NCBI GenBank assembly: GCA_018136815.1 | Contig: CM030940.1 | Location: 3,722,833-3,786,832, forward strand | DNA: 64,000 nucleotides | Direction: 5' to 3' | From: Isochrysis galbana | Lineage: Eukaryota; Haptophyta; Isochrysidales; Isochrysidaceae | Shown: positions 19,728-30,226 of the stretch, piece after piece | Numbering within the stretch: position 1 is the first letter of the stretch | Layout: each line of letters starts with the position of its first letter | Translations under genes and position numbers: made by a program | The notes under the pieces: model-generated | Databases searched by the model: none | What the model was told of the DNA's origin: nothing | The model's input: the letters and a program-made list of their open reading frames with translations, nothing else

Positions 19728-20921
19728 ATGCTGTCGGACGGGGCAGTCATGTCAGGCAACTGGAAAGGGGGGGTTCCGCACGAGTGTCGCGGGACGACAA
19801 TTCTCGAAGGCGGCCATCGCTTCGTGGGATCCATACGATGGGGCAAGGCCGAGGGGCGCGGATCCATACGATATGCCAACGGTGCACGATACGAGGGCGG
19901 CTTCCGCGCGGGCCTGCCGGCAATCGACGGTGTCTGCGTCGAGGCTGATGGGACGCGGTACGAGGGCGAGTGGGCCGATGGCTTTCGCCATGGCCGTGGT
20001 GTGATGTGCTTCCCCGGGGGAGATCGGATTTCTGCGGACTGGGTGCGCGGCGAGAGGGTCCCCGGCAAGGGTGCCGGGGGCCGAGGAACGGCGGCCTCAA
20101 GGTACGCCACCGACACCTTCATTTCGCGGCGGGGTGCGAGTGAGACGGATTTGTTGCGACAAGCAGCAGTTGCCTTGACACCTGAGCGCCTCGCCATGGG
20201 CAGTGAGGCGGCCGAACTCAGAGAACTTCCGCCGCCGCGAATCGCTCCACAATCTATCGAAGATACCACTGTATCGACGAGGAGTGCTAGGCATCCACCG
20301 CCCCATCGCGAGGTGCTCGCGGCAGCTGCTGAGCAGCGTGTAGAGCTGCAAGAACGACTCGGCACCCCTCTTACTCCCGTAGCGGAAGAACTGACCCCTG
20401 TAGATATTCCGGGGACAGCGCCACTACTACAAGACGATGCACAAGTCTCCTCAAATGATGTAGCTGGTACCATTGTGGCGCGTCCAAACTTCGCCCGCCC
20501 ATTGGCGCCAGCAATCAGCATGGGAATCGGAGGAGTACAAGGCGCGAGCAATCGGCGCATGAGCGAGACCATCATCGTGCGGGACTCCGCCGAAGCATCC
20601 GACCAAATCGGAATGCTGGCGGTTCAGGGCTCAAACCCCCCCGCTCGACGCGCACCGACGCCATGGAGCGAGAAATTGTCCAGCGCCGACGAGCCGCTTG
20701 CTGTGCGGTCGGAGGCTCCGGCGGTGTCCTCAACTTGCCCGTCGAGACTGCCGACAATGCCGGGTGATTTGCCGGAGATCCTGACATCGAGCAGCGATGG
20801 AAAGCTTGGCGCCCTTACCGAGACTCTCGAGTCGATCACGCCTGACGTGCTGCTCGAGAAGGCCGGGACGCTCTCTGTCGAGGAACTCACCCGGATGTGC
20901 TTAGAGGCATGCCGCGGGTAG
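19728..20921 (+). CDS. MORN-repeat protein (5' end probably lost in gap)
   Basis: The first 120 residues contain about five MORN units, for example GRGSIRYANGARYEGGF, GVCVEADGTRYEGEW and HGRGVMCFPGGDRI. MORN repeats bind phospholipids or act as membrane and cytoskeletal scaffolds. The remaining 270 residues are Ser/Pro/Glu-rich with no recognised domain; a short helical end (LLEKAGTLSVEELTRMCLEA) may be an interaction motif. The frame is open back to the gap, so the ATG at 19728 is only the first one visible and more MORN units may lie upstream. Confidence 0.75.
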   Translation: MLSDGAVMSGNWKGGVPHECRGTTILEGGHRFVGSIRWGKAEGRGSIRYANGARYEGGFRAGLPAIDGVCVEADGTRYEGEWADGFRHGRGVMCFPGGDRISADWVRGERVPGKGAGGRGTAASRYATDTFISRRGASETDLLRQAAVALTPERLAMGSEAAELRELPPPRIAPQSIEDTTVSTRSARHPPPHREVLAAAAEQRVELQERLGTPLTPVAEELTPVDIPGTAPLLQDDAQVSSNDVAGTIVARPNFARPLAPAISMGIGGVQGASNRRMSETIIVRDSAEASDQIGMLAVQGSNPPARRAPTPWSEKLSSADEPLAVRSEAPAVSSTCPSRLPTMPGDLPEILTSSSDGKLGALTETLESITPDVLLEKAGTLSVEELTRMCLEACRG

Positions 20922-21932
20922 GCAATACTCAACACATCACGAACTAGGTGCTGGCGCTGCGGCCTGCAATGTGGTAATGCACTGGTGGTGCGGGCTAGGA
21001 CACATTGCATGCGCTTCATCCTTACTCCTTTCATCTTATATCGACCTAGGTCGGACCCATGCCCATGCTAGAGGCGGCTGATAGCATCACCCCAAATAAT
21101 AGAGACCAACAAGTCTAAATAAATAAAATAATTAATGTTATATCCTAGCCAACCCCACTAGCTACTTGGACACAACTTTTCCGTCCCGGAATCCCGCCAT
21201 GCCTGACGAGCCAGGTGTCCGAGTGCTACCGGGGGGAGGGGGCACTGCCCCCTCCCCTCGATATTTGTCCTCCCCCCAGTGCACGCACCGACCCCGCGCA
21301 CCCCAGCACGTCCTCTCCTCGAGTCCACGCTGGGGGAAAACCCCTTTCGGGTAAAAGCAACGCGGGGGGGGGGGGGGGGGCACTCGTGAATAGGGGCCCA
21401 GGAGCGCTAATCTCTCCTCGCCGAAGCGAGTGGCCGCGGCGAGCCGCGGCCCTTCCCTCCTGGCTCTGGCGCCCCCGCCTTCTCTTACCCAAACGGGGCG
21501 AGAAGACACGTTTCTGCCGGAGGGGAGAGCTGCCGCTCCCCCCTCCCCTCCCTCTTCCCTTTTCCTCCTCTCTTCCCTGCGGCGGGGGCCCATGGCGCGC
21601 GCCTGCGGCCCCTCTTCAGGTCCCCAGGAGGCCGGCAGGGGCCAGGGAGCGCAGCTCAGGGGGCATGTGAGGCTGGGGCATGGCCCTGGCCCCTCCTGCC
21701 TCTCCCTCGCTGGCCCTCGAGCCCCTGCCAGTCGACTGGAGCTGGCTGGGGGGTCCTGATCAGGGGGGCCCAGGGGGAGGAGGGGCTGGTCAGAGGGATG
21801 GGCAGGCCACTTGGTTGCGAAAAACGGCGGCTATTGCGACTGGTAGTTGCTAGTTGCTAGATCGCCGACAGAGATGTCGGCGATCAGGCGCGGCACGTGC
21901 AGAGCAGCCCTTACAGATAAAAAGCAAAAAAA
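20922..21932. other. Intergenic and repeat-rich
   Basis: The first 250 bases are ordinary 3' flank with an AT-rich patch at 21105-21150. 21200-21780 is very GC-rich; 21590-21780 carries family A-like text (CCATGGCGCGCGCC, GGGAGCGCAGCTCAGGGGGC, TGCCTCTCCCTCGCTGGC). No protein recognised. Confidence 0.4.
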
Positions 21933-22160
21933 CACTTCTCAATATTCTCGCCGCGCGCGCGACTGCGCACCCTTATTGTGCTGCCACGCCCGCTACTCTC
22001 ATCTCCCCTCCACCTGCCTTGCGGCTCGTCCCTCGTGCACTACCTAGGGGTTGGGTGTTTGGGGTTTCCTGTAGCAGGCGGTGTGTTCCGATCCCCGATA
22101 GGTTGTCCACTCCTTCCGCCTGCGCCATCGGGCTATCGGTTTCCATGTTTCCTTGTTGAG
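21933..22160 (-). repeat. Family B repeat, copy 1
   Basis: The tail (AATATTCTCGCCGCGCGCGC on plus) is followed by a body that matches 24715-24930 in opposite orientation, including GGTTGGGTGTTTGGGGTTTC and GATAGGTTGTCCACTCCTTC, CGCCATCGGGCTATCGGTTT. Tail as in family A, body different. Confidence 0.6.
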
Positions 22161-22297
22161 TCCGTGAGGTGGGCGGTTAAATCGCGGGGAGTTCTGAGGG
22201 CGGGGTCAGCTAGGCGGGTGAGACGTGGGACGCGGCTTCGTGTTGTGCGCGGTTAGGCGAGTCTATCCATTATGCGGAGCGCTTGCGCTACCGTGTC

Positions 22298-22470
22298 GCA
22301 TCCAGAGTATTTTATATACTCTATGCGGATGCGGTGTCTCCATCATGCGTTGTGTGAAGAAAATTGAGTGAGTTTTGTTTTCACCAGTGAGTTGTCTCGA
22401 AGTCTCGAAGCTCCGCCGCATTGCACGCCGAATTTGTTTGGTTGTCCTTACTTGTTTCATTGGTTTGTTT
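22298..22470 (-). repeat. 3'-end hairpin block, copy 1
   Basis: 22298-22332 forms a long stem GCATCC-AGAGTAT-(TTTAT)-ATACTCT-ATGC-GGATGC. The next 140 bases match 32780-32945. Relative to the minus-strand ORF at 22804-23829 the block lies downstream, where a retroelement 3' end would be. Confidence 0.6.
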
Positions 22471-22803
22471 GTGCGAAGTTGCGTTAGTTTTCGGAGTTTT
22501 CTTGTTGGTGAGTGAGTGATGGGGTGGTGTCTCGTGGGCCCTCGTCGCGATGTAGCGCGCCCTTCCCCCCCCTCTCTCAAGACTTCTCTTCACTCTGTGC
22601 CCCTAGCCCTAGCTTGCCCCATTGAGACTTGCCACAATCAAGCATCCGCTTGATTCGACAGTTTGAAGACATCCCTCACTCAATCGCACGGCCTCGCTTG
22701 CACTCCGCGCGCGCGCGCCATGCCCACCCATCCCTCATGTGGTTGCTTGCAGCCCGCTTGTTTGCCCGCATGACACATACGCCCGCTTGCCCAAGGGAGT
22801 GAG

Positions 22804-23829
22804 CTATGCTCTCGCCCATGGTGCTGAGTGTGGTTGCCTCACCATTCCTCGCCATTCCCTCGCCTCTCGCCTCGCCTCCGCCTCGCCATATCTTCGCTTC
22901 CCACCCGTCTTTCCACCATTCTCCCATTTTGTGTCTGCCCGTTGCACTTGAGCGTCCGTTGATGAGGAGCCTTTCTTGTTGATTTTCTCGTCGATCGAAT
23001 CCACCTTGATGTTGACTGAGATGTCGGTCTGATTGATACGAAGCGTAGTGATGTCGCCGTAGCGCTCCTTGAATTGTTGTACGCAGTCCTCGTTCACGGC
23101 TATGTGCCATGGCCCGCGGATGGAGCGGGCCCAAAAGTCCGGCTCCGGGTCTACTCCTTCGAGCTCCAGTAGGAGCTCTACGATCGCAGCGTAGACGGTG
23201 GCGTCCAAGAAGGTGTAGTCCCCCTCTTGGTGGAAAGATAGTTCGAAGTTGGCGTCTGACTCGAAGTTGCCTTGCTCTTCGTCCGAGAGTGGCTCCTGAG
23301 CGGCAGGGACGAGCGGGGGTGGTGAGGCTGTGGCTTGGTCCGAAGGTGTGGTTGGCAGGGAGAGATGGCATGCGTCCAAGGGCGCATCATGGTTCTTGTT
23401 CCTGGGTGGGGTTGTGAGTTGTTGTGCTGCTGGGTCTGTCTTCTGATTCGTGTTGATCCTGTTGTTAGTGTTGTGCCCATAAGGGCCACCCGGTCTCGGG
23501 TCGCGCTGCCGAGGTAGCGCGGCCGTCCCCAGGGTGGGAGAGGCCTCTGCCATAAGCATAAGGCATGCCTGGTGGATGGGTGTCCCTTCTTGTCTGGTGC
23601 TGATGTGGTGCTTGTCACAGTCTGTGACCCACCATGGGGTGGGCCAGCATGGCTGCCTTCCTTTTTGTGGCCGGGGCCACGGGCCGTGCGGCGCGACCGG
23701 GGTCGCGCTCACCTGCTCGGCCTCTGCGGGCGGACGCGGTCGCTTTGCCTGCGACAGCTCCATGGGTACTGTGGGGGCTCTCGCGGCGGGGGGCCCGAAG
23801 GAGAGGTGGGGAGCGGCGGCGCGCTCCAT
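22804..23829 (-). CDS. ORF1/gag-like protein of a dispersed element
   Basis: An intact 341-residue frame starts at ATG 23829, 8 bases after an element head (about 23836-23853). It opens with the shared peptide MERAAAPHLSFGPPAARAP and KRPRPPAEAEQVSATPVAPH. A Gln/Thr/Pro-rich linker follows. The C-terminal half looks folded: FLDATVYAAIVELLLELEG, PWHIAVNEDCVQQFKERYG, DITTLRINQTDISVNIKVDS. Length, linker and position between a repeated 5' head and a repeated 3' hairpin block suggest an ORF1-type nucleic-acid-binding protein of a non-LTR-like element. No reverse transcriptase or nuclease follows. The N-terminal peptide recurs at five loci, but only this copy has an uninterrupted long frame. Confidence 0.5.
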   Translation of the reverse strand: MERAAAPHLSFGPPAARAPTVPMELSQAKRPRPPAEAEQVSATPVAPHGPWPRPQKGRQPCWPTPWWVTDCDKHHISTRQEGTPIHQACLMLMAEASPTLGTAALPRQRDPRPGGPYGHNTNNRINTNQKTDPAAQQLTTPPRNKNHDAPLDACHLSLPTTPSDQATASPPPLVPAAQEPLSDEEQGNFESDANFELSFHQEGDYTFLDATVYAAIVELLLELEGVDPEPDFWARSIRGPWHIAVNEDCVQQFKERYGDITTLRINQTDISVNIKVDSIDEKINKKGSSSTDAQVQRADTKWENGGKTGGKRRYGEAEARREAREWRGMVRQPHSAPWARA

Positions 23830-23929
23830 GGCGACCAACAATAAAGTTAGTTGCAAGCAAACCGCGACCCCAAATCACCGATAACCCAAACACGTCGCGA
23901 GAAAGACGGCAAGAGAGAGAGCACTGTCA

Positions 23930-24200
23930 GACAGAGGAGGGCCGCGAGGGCAGCCTCAACGCGGAGGCTTGTCAGCCACGCGTGGACGGCCGCGTCGGTG
24001 AGCTGGTCCTGGTTCTCGATGCCGAGTTCGAGTGAGGGCGAATCCTGCGAGGGGCGGGTCGGGATGGTCAGGGCGGGGTTTGCGGCAGCCAGGGTAGCCG
24101 CGTGCGCGCGCTGTGAGGAGCTGGGTGGGCTGCGCGGGCCATGATGCCAGAGGGTCAGGGGGTGGTCGGACTGTCGGCAGCCCGACACGGCGCTGCATCG
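23930..24200 (-). repeat. Dispersed coding fragment (AAVHAWLTSLRVEAAL type)
   Basis: Minus-strand frame reads TIPTRPSQDSPSLELGIENQ, DQLTDAAVHAWLTSLRVEAA, LAALLCLTVLSL. The second part recurs on plus at 18405-18470 (HAWLTSLCVEAAFTALLSL) and the first part on plus at 33680-33760 (TVPTLAPQDSPGLA, ELEHQD). These look like pieces of one element-borne protein that ends in a hydrophobic segment. No complete copy is in the window. Confidence 0.4.
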
Positions 24201-24435
24201 GGCGGGAATCAAATGCCGAATGTAGCTTAGATATAAAGGAATCGATCCCCCCGCGGGCGCGACCGCCAATTCTTTACGGGTAGAGCGTGAGCGCGCGTGA
24301 CGGAGGGGGGGGGAGGGGGGGAGAATCGCACCATTTCCTGGCTAAGATTTTCGTGGCGGCAGGTGGCCCCCCCTGAAGGTTTTTTATTGGGCCTCGCGCC
24401 ACGGTCAAAAAATGCAGCCCAACCCTTACTAGTAG

Positions 24436-24462
24436 TTAAAAAGCCCCTGTTTGACCGCCCTA
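24436..24462 (-). repeat. Solo transposon end
   Basis: TTAAAAAGCCCCTGTTTGAC then CGCCCTA is the terminal inverted repeat of the 2.06-kb transposon at 33298-35354, with a few extra bases. Sequence inside it also resembles the transposon's left end (TTTTTGACCGTG). No partner end was found nearby, so this is a broken copy. Confidence 0.7.
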
Positions 24463-24532
24463 ATTGCCCGAAAGCCGAAAGGAGGAAACCTGGAATCTAG
24501 ACCTGACAAACAGGCGCTAGAAGGAACGAAAC

Positions 24533-24664
24533 GAGAACCCGAATTCTAGGCCGCTAGGGACGAACCCTAACAACCTAGATATGCCTGAGCTTCACCGTGT
24601 GGCCGCACGGCGAAGGACCTGGAAATAAGAACCTGGAAATCGCATCATCTAGGATGAATGCGAC
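24533..24664 (+). repeat. Two-hairpin dispersed repeat, copy B
   Basis: Same sequence as 14906-15042 with few differences: CCCGAATTCTAGGCCGCTAG at the start, GCTTCACCGTGTGGCCGCAC in the middle and TCGCATCATCTAGGATGAAT at the end. Both hairpins are preserved. Confidence 0.65.
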
Positions 24665-24714
24665 AACACACAACACACAACACAGCCACTTGTCCCCCTA
24701 ATTCAAAATAAGGA

Positions 24715-24930
24715 TGACGCAAAAACCGATAGCCCGATGGCGCAGGAGGAAGTAGAGGAAAAACCATCGGGGATCGGAACACGCCGCCTGCTCCATGAAA
24801 CCCCATACACCCAGCCCCTAGGTAGCGCACGAGGGACGGGCCGCAAGGCAGGTGGAGGGGGGGCGAGAGTAGCGGGCGTGACTGCATAGTTATAGTGCAG
24901 AGTCGCGCGTGCGGCGAGAATATTAAGAAG
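24715..24930 (+). repeat. Family B repeat, copy 2
   Basis: AAACCGATAGCCCGATGGCG at the left, CACGCCGCCTGCTCCATGAA in the body, and the tail GCGCGTGCGGCGAGAATATT at 24904-24930. Inverted relative to 21933-22160. Confidence 0.6.
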
Positions 24931-24979
24931 TTGTTTTTTACGTTGTGCTAACGTGGTATCGTCTCCGACCCTAGATGTG

Positions 24980-25150
24980 AAACACGGCAGGGGGGGCCTC
25001 CAAACACAGCAAATACGGCCTGTTTTTGGCTTTTCTAGAAACACGGGAACCTCGCAAACACGGCATGCTGCTAGGGAGGGCGTTAGAAACACGGTGAAAA
25101 CGGGCTGTTTTTGGCCTCTGTACAAACACGGTAAACCCGTGTTTACCATG
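24980..25150. repeat. Cluster of AAACACGG motifs with a terminal palindrome
   Basis: AAACACGG occurs at about 24979, 25041, 25057, 25088 and 25125. A longer unit, CTGTTTTTGGC followed by AAACACGG, occurs twice about 84 bases apart. The last motif forms AAACACGG-TAAAC-CCGTGTTT. Function not known. Confidence 0.5.
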
Positions 25151-25154
25151 TAGG

Positions 25155-25812
25155 TCACCGACTCGTTGCGCTAGCTAGCCTCCAATGGTGACTCTGATCT
25201 ACACCGCTCTTCTCACAGTCACTGGGCCCAATAGCCCAATTATAGGCTGGGCCAATCCTGACAGCTGACAGCCTGCCGTATGCCATCATCCCCCGCTGCC
25301 CCCCCCCCCCTCCTTCTCTGCCTTTTCCGCCTCCCCCCCCCCCCCCCCCCCCCCCCTTCCCCCCTTCCCCCCCAGCGGCTCTCCTCCTCCTCGTGTCAAG
25401 AATATAGTATGAGACGCTACTACTACTCTCCTCCTCCTCTCTCTCTCCTGTACTTTGTACTCGTACTCCCCCTCTCCAACCCATCGGGCCCTCTCCCTGC
25501 ATCCTCTCTCCCCATAAGAAGACACATAAAAAGAGAGATGCTCCCCCCCCCGCGCGCCCTTCCTCTTCCCCCCCCTCCCCACCCACCCCCCCTCTCTCAT
25601 CTTCTTTTCATTACCTCCCCCGCTCCCTCTCTCTTCTTTTCATTGCCTCCCCCGCCCCACCCTCTCTCTTCTTTTCATTGCCCCCCTCCCCCCCCGCGAG
25701 AGAGCGAGTGCGACAGGGGAGGAGACAACGAGGAGGAGCGACCTCGCACGCACGATGAGAGAGAGAGAGAGGGGAGGGGAGAGGAGGGGGAGAGGGGAGC
25801 GGGAAGAAGAAG

Positions 25813-25857
<45 letters not shown>

Positions 25858-25988
25858 CCTCGCCCATCGCTCTCCGCCGCCGCCCTGCCGACCCTCTCTC
25901 TCTCTCCCCTCCCTCCCAACCCAACCTTCCCCCCCCCTTTTCCTCCCCCCCCCGCCTCGACCACCCTTTCCCTTTGCCCCTGCCTCGG
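25155..25988. other. Low-complexity 5' flank of the EF-hand gene
   Basis: Mostly C/T-rich, including a run of about 22 C near 25330 and a GA repeat at about 25815-25855. Long frames here are composition artefacts. It probably contains the promoter and leader of the gene starting at 25989. Confidence 0.5.
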
Positions 25989-27719
25989 ATGACGCTTCCC
26001 TTCCTCCTTGCGATTGCCGCGCTCTTCCCCGCCGAACGGCAGGCGCTCCGTGTGCCTCCACCCTTGCTCTCGGCCGCCGACGCCCGACAGCTGGGAGTGA
26101 GGCAGCTGGCGAGCGAGAAGGCGTATGGCGCGATGTCCGGCGTCGCGAGGAACCTCGCAAACGCCGGGCGCTCTAAACTCAGCCTCACCAAGCAGGGCGC
26201 GCCCGAGACGCAGATGCCGGTCGAGCTTGCGCTCGCTCGCCTTACGAAGGACATGAGCATGCTCGACCAGGCAGCTGACGCCAACATCGCAATAGCTCCC
26301 ACCTCCTTCTTCATCCTCTGCTCGACTGTGCTCATCGCCGGCGTCGCGCCGTACGCCTTCTCAGAGAAACTCGTCGAGGTGCTTGTACCGTCGATGTCGG
26401 CGCTCTCGGCGGCCATCGGGCTGTCTGCCGAGTACAACGGCAAGACAGAGGTCGCGCGCGGTAAGGAGGTGGCGGCTGTCACACTTCAGGCAGCCGCCGA
26501 GGCTGAGGAGTATCTCGCTCAAGCAGAGCGGGCCAAGGCTATCGTACCGCTCTGCGTTGGCGTGGCGACGTGCTTCTCCGCCTTTGCGCTGCTCGCGCCA
26601 GCGCTGGCGACCGAGCTTTCGCCCAAGTTTGGCGTCACCGTCATCACCGAGATATACCTGATCTGCCCCCTTATCGCCGTGCTGTCGGCGGCCGTCGCCG
26701 CGCTCGCGACGCAGGAGTCCATTTCCTTGTGTAGCTCCGCCATCGGACTGGGGGCACGCCGCTTCGCCTCCGCCGACGACGTCGGCCGCTCGTGGCTCTC
26801 GGCAACAGAACAAATCTCGCGCTCGACCATCAGGAATAAGGAGAAGTGGATCTCCTTTGCTATCTCGGTGCTCCCCGCTCCACTGCTCGCGCTCATCTAC
26901 CCAGGCTCGCTCGCGCCACGCGCCATCGTGGCCGCCGCGGCGGCGGCGGCACAGGCCGCCTATTCGCTCTCGCGGGTCGAGTACACGATCGCCCGCGCTG
27001 TCGACGCTGTAGCGCTCAAATCTCGCTGTGCCGCCATCTCAGACACCTATGCTAACCAGGGTGCGCGCGCGGGCGCTATCTTGCCCTTCACCTCGGCCCT
27101 GTCTGGCCTCTGCGCTGCGACGACAGTCGCCGTCGTCGAGCTCCTGCCCTTCATCCACTCGCCGCTGTTGCAGTCGGCGACGTGCATCGCCTTCCCAGGG
27201 ATCGGCGCGCTCATCGCCGCTGCAGCCTCCGTCTCCAAGGCGCGCTGCGAGGTGGACGCGCGTGCCGCCACTTCCGCCGCCACCCAAATCGCCGGTAGGA
27301 AGGATAACGACGAGTTCAACGAGCTCTCGCCGATGCAGACGGTCATTGAGCTCGTGCGCTCGCTAGTGCGCCCAAGCGCACAGCGCCTCTCCTCCTGGTG
27401 GAAACGAGCGCGCTGGCGCTTCTTCACCACAGAGAAGAAGCTGCGCCTTGCCCGCGAGGATCTTGAGTGGCGATTTGAGCGCTATGACGGCGACCGCGAC
27501 GGCCGGCTAAATGCGCAGGAGCTCTCCCAGGTGATCGCCACTATCACCGAGGACCGCGAGCGCGCGGACCGCGTGCGGCGCGAGACGGCAGCCGTCGTGG
27601 GGTCGGATGGGGCGGTTTCCTTCGCGCAGTTCCGAGTCATTATGGATGCCGAGTGGCGACGGTACGGACCGCCCTCGCAGTTGCAAGCACGCAGACTCCG
27701 GAGCAGGATGACCAACTGA
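25989..27719 (+). CDS. Multi-pass membrane protein with C-terminal EF-hand, probably organellar
   Basis: Single exon of 576 residues from ATG 25989, chosen because it opens with a hydrophobic leader (MTLPFLLAIAALFPAERQ) and codon use becomes regular there. The upstream frame is GA-repeat. Hydrophobic segments include TSFFILCSTVLIAGVAPYAF, IVPLCVGVATCFSAFALLAP, ITEIYLICPLIAVLSAAVAA, ISFAISVLPAPLLALIYPG and SPLLQSATCIAFPGIGALIA. Near the end DGDRDGRLNAQE is a canonical 12-residue EF-hand loop with D, D, D, R, N and E at the calcium positions; a second half-hand (GSDGAVSFAQF) follows. The leader fits targeting to an organelle of secondary origin. I recognise the type from algal genomes but know no biochemical function. 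Confidence 0.75.
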   Translation: MTLPFLLAIAALFPAERQALRVPPPLLSAADARQLGVRQLASEKAYGAMSGVARNLANAGRSKLSLTKQGAPETQMPVELALARLTKDMSMLDQAADANIAIAPTSFFILCSTVLIAGVAPYAFSEKLVEVLVPSMSALSAAIGLSAEYNGKTEVARGKEVAAVTLQAAAEAEEYLAQAERAKAIVPLCVGVATCFSAFALLAPALATELSPKFGVTVITEIYLICPLIAVLSAAVAALATQESISLCSSAIGLGARRFASADDVGRSWLSATEQISRSTIRNKEKWISFAISVLPAPLLALIYPGSLAPRAIVAAAAAAAQAAYSLSRVEYTIARAVDAVALKSRCAAISDTYANQGARAGAILPFTSALSGLCAATTVAVVELLPFIHSPLLQSATCIAFPGIGALIAAAASVSKARCEVDARAATSAATQIAGRKDNDEFNELSPMQTVIELVRSLVRPSAQRLSSWWKRARWRFFTTEKKLRLAREDLEWRFERYDGDRDGRLNAQELSQVIATITEDRERADRVRRETAAVVGSDGAVSFAQFRVIMDAEWRRYGPPSQLQARRLRSRMTN

Positions 27720-30226
27720 GGTAGCGATCGTGTGTGGCAGCTATAGCACGCGGCGTGCGTACGCACTGCTTGGTGCACTCGTGCACGCCTTGGAGCTAGC
27801 TCATAGCAGCATTGTGCTCGCCGTGGCCAAACCGGCTCGTGCCGTGAGTGCAAACATGCAGTGCGTTTTGGAGCCGAGCCAGAGCTGATATCCACTCCAG
27901 GCAGATGGGTGTGATATCGCGCTATTATTGCCCTCCGCCCACGGGTCCCACTGACCCGTAGGCGAGGAGTGGGACCAGCTAGCGACGACGGTGCAGCTTC
28001 TCCCGTGCAAGCGGGAAGGGGCGTACGCCAACGCTCGTTTCATGATAGCGTTGGTGGACGTCATGTTGCCCTAGCGCCCTCCCTCGTGCAGGTTTTTACT
28101 TTGATATCCGTGCCATTGCAAGCGGTGTATTCCACGTTCCTTCCATTCCCTGCAATCGCACCGCAAATTGTCCCTATGCCACGCATGCTTGATGGTCTTC
28201 CGCGATCGCACCTATCACAGGTGTGCGATGGCGCGTAGTCTCGCACATACGTCGAATGGCCCTTGGCATCTGACGGAAGCTGGCCTGGTGCACGTGTCGC
28301 TCGAACATTTTCCAGATGTAATATAGCAGGCGAGACAACGTGGCGGGTCGTGGGATGCCCGCCCGGGCCAGGCGTGCGCGCCGCGGGTGTGCGTGTACTG
28401 CCGCCCGCCTGGCCGTATGCCTTGCGAGATGTATGTGTAGATTTTTGTTGAGGCGTGCTTGTGCTAGATTTGGTTTCGTGCCTCGCGTGGAGATTTGTGC
28501 TACTTGCTCCTTGGGCGTCGGTCAAGCTTTCTCGTGTATAGGTGTGTCTCTCGGCCGTCTCGCAAATCATGCGCGCTTTCGTTGCTCATGCTTTTGCTTG
28601 TGCCGTTTGGCCGCCATTGCCACGCCCGCGACGCGCATTGCCGCGACCCACGCTGCGCGGACAGGCAGCAACCGCCGACTTGCTCTCGCGCGCTAGCGCG
28701 ACAACCCTGCGCTGCGTACGCGCACTATTCCTCCCTCTCCCTGTCCCATCCCGTTGCCTCTCCCCCGCGCGTGACATTTTCCCTCGGTGTCCCAAGAACG
28801 CTCAGCATCGCCGCTCGAGCGCCCCCCCGTGCCTCTCCCGTCTGCTCCTCGTCTCCGTCCTTGTGCTGCGACGCCCCATGTCGACCGAGAGTGTGCCCAC
28901 GGTCCCAGCCCCGTCCCCGTGTGCTCCTTCGCTCCCTGTTGTCTCCCCTCCCACGCTCCAAGTGAGCCATACATCCCATGTTACTTCTCACCTCCCACTC
29001 ACACCCAGTCGCACCACAGCCACAGCTCTACACAGCCCATCACAACCCCCACTTATAAAAGTAGGTTGAACTAGCTACATACTAGGTAAATATAGCGAAA
29101 GCCTTGTGCTTGTGCACCAGCACTAGAAAGCACTAACAACTATATAGTGATAGGGGGCTATGAAATATTAAATGATGTCTGAGGCCTCAGTTTAGTGCCA
29201 ATCTCGCCTGGCGACGCGGTGCAGCGGTGCAATACGAACCGATGGTGTATAGGCCGTTTGACAAAAAAATCACCTTTGAAGAGCTGCCATCTTTTGCTAT
29301 GACGCTTACCCTCCCCAAGCCCCAACCCAAGGGTCCCGACGTCATCGCCCTCATCCCGCACTCGCTCCTCCCCGTCGTTCCTTTGTCTCCGGTTTCCGGG
29401 GGTTAGAACCCATGTGCACTACTTTGGTAGGCCGTCTGACGACGGACGCGACGGCGGGTTGGGGTTGGTCACAATCCCGACCGATCGCCCCGAGCTCAAA
29501 GCGGCCCCGCTAGCGCTGGCGGCTGAGCGAGGTCTCAACTAATACGACCGCTGCGCACAGATGCGCAGATAACCATTCGGCACGCATGACCCGCCACAAC
29601 GCGTCGACGGCGCGCTCATCAACCCCGGCACCGCTCTCCTCTGCCAACGGCATGGCGCCCGGCGCCGTTGAAGCAGCAAAATCCTGCTAACACAGGAGGA
29701 GTGCCCCTTGCGCGAGCTGTGACTGTAAGCACTTGAGCACTCCAACGTCGTTGTCATAGTTACTCCATTTCCACTTCATTTCCCAAGGACATGCAGGAGC
29801 GTAAACAACGTGAGCGCGGAGGTTGAGAATTCGGTCACTCCCAGCTGCCTCCTACTCCTACTCCCACTCCCTGCGCGTTCTCTGGGTGCACTTGCTTGCG
29901 CTTGCGGCACGATTATAACAAGCCTACAACCAAGCAAAAATCGTTGTGATCATGGACCTTCATCTACACTGCAAATGGCAATTAATCAGGGCTTCATTCA
30001 TCGCATCTGGTTTACGTTAGCCTGGTTGCTCATCACGAATGCAACCATACAGCAAACGCCCCAAGACCTTGCGTGATGCTTGAGCTTGAGTTGGTGCCCG
30101 TTTGCCATGTCGTTCTTATTATCCATGTTGCTTCCTCGAGACGAGCAGATGCCCGCGCAGGCTGTGAGAGCTCCACCATCGTCAGGTACTAGCTGCGATA
30201 GAGATAATGTGGGCATCATGGCTTAG
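27720..30226. other. Long intergenic stretch, no gene recognised
   Basis: Frames in 28060-29070 are open on both strands because of GC content, and none shows a recognised domain. At 29043-29068 the minus strand reads CAACCTACTTTTATAAGTGG followed by GGGTTG, a head hairpin of the dispersed family, so 28060-29068 may be a degraded element. 29070-30226 is less GC-rich; nothing seen. Confidence 0.4.

Noticed and set aside
24980-25150. AAACACGG as telomere repeat
   Set aside because: Motifs are irregularly spaced, few and internal; no uninterrupted tandem run.
25280-26176. Long overlapping frames on both strands in GA/CT repeats
   Set aside because: Translations are Ser/Pro/Arg/Glu low complexity produced by dinucleotide repeats; only the frame from 25989 has normal protein composition.
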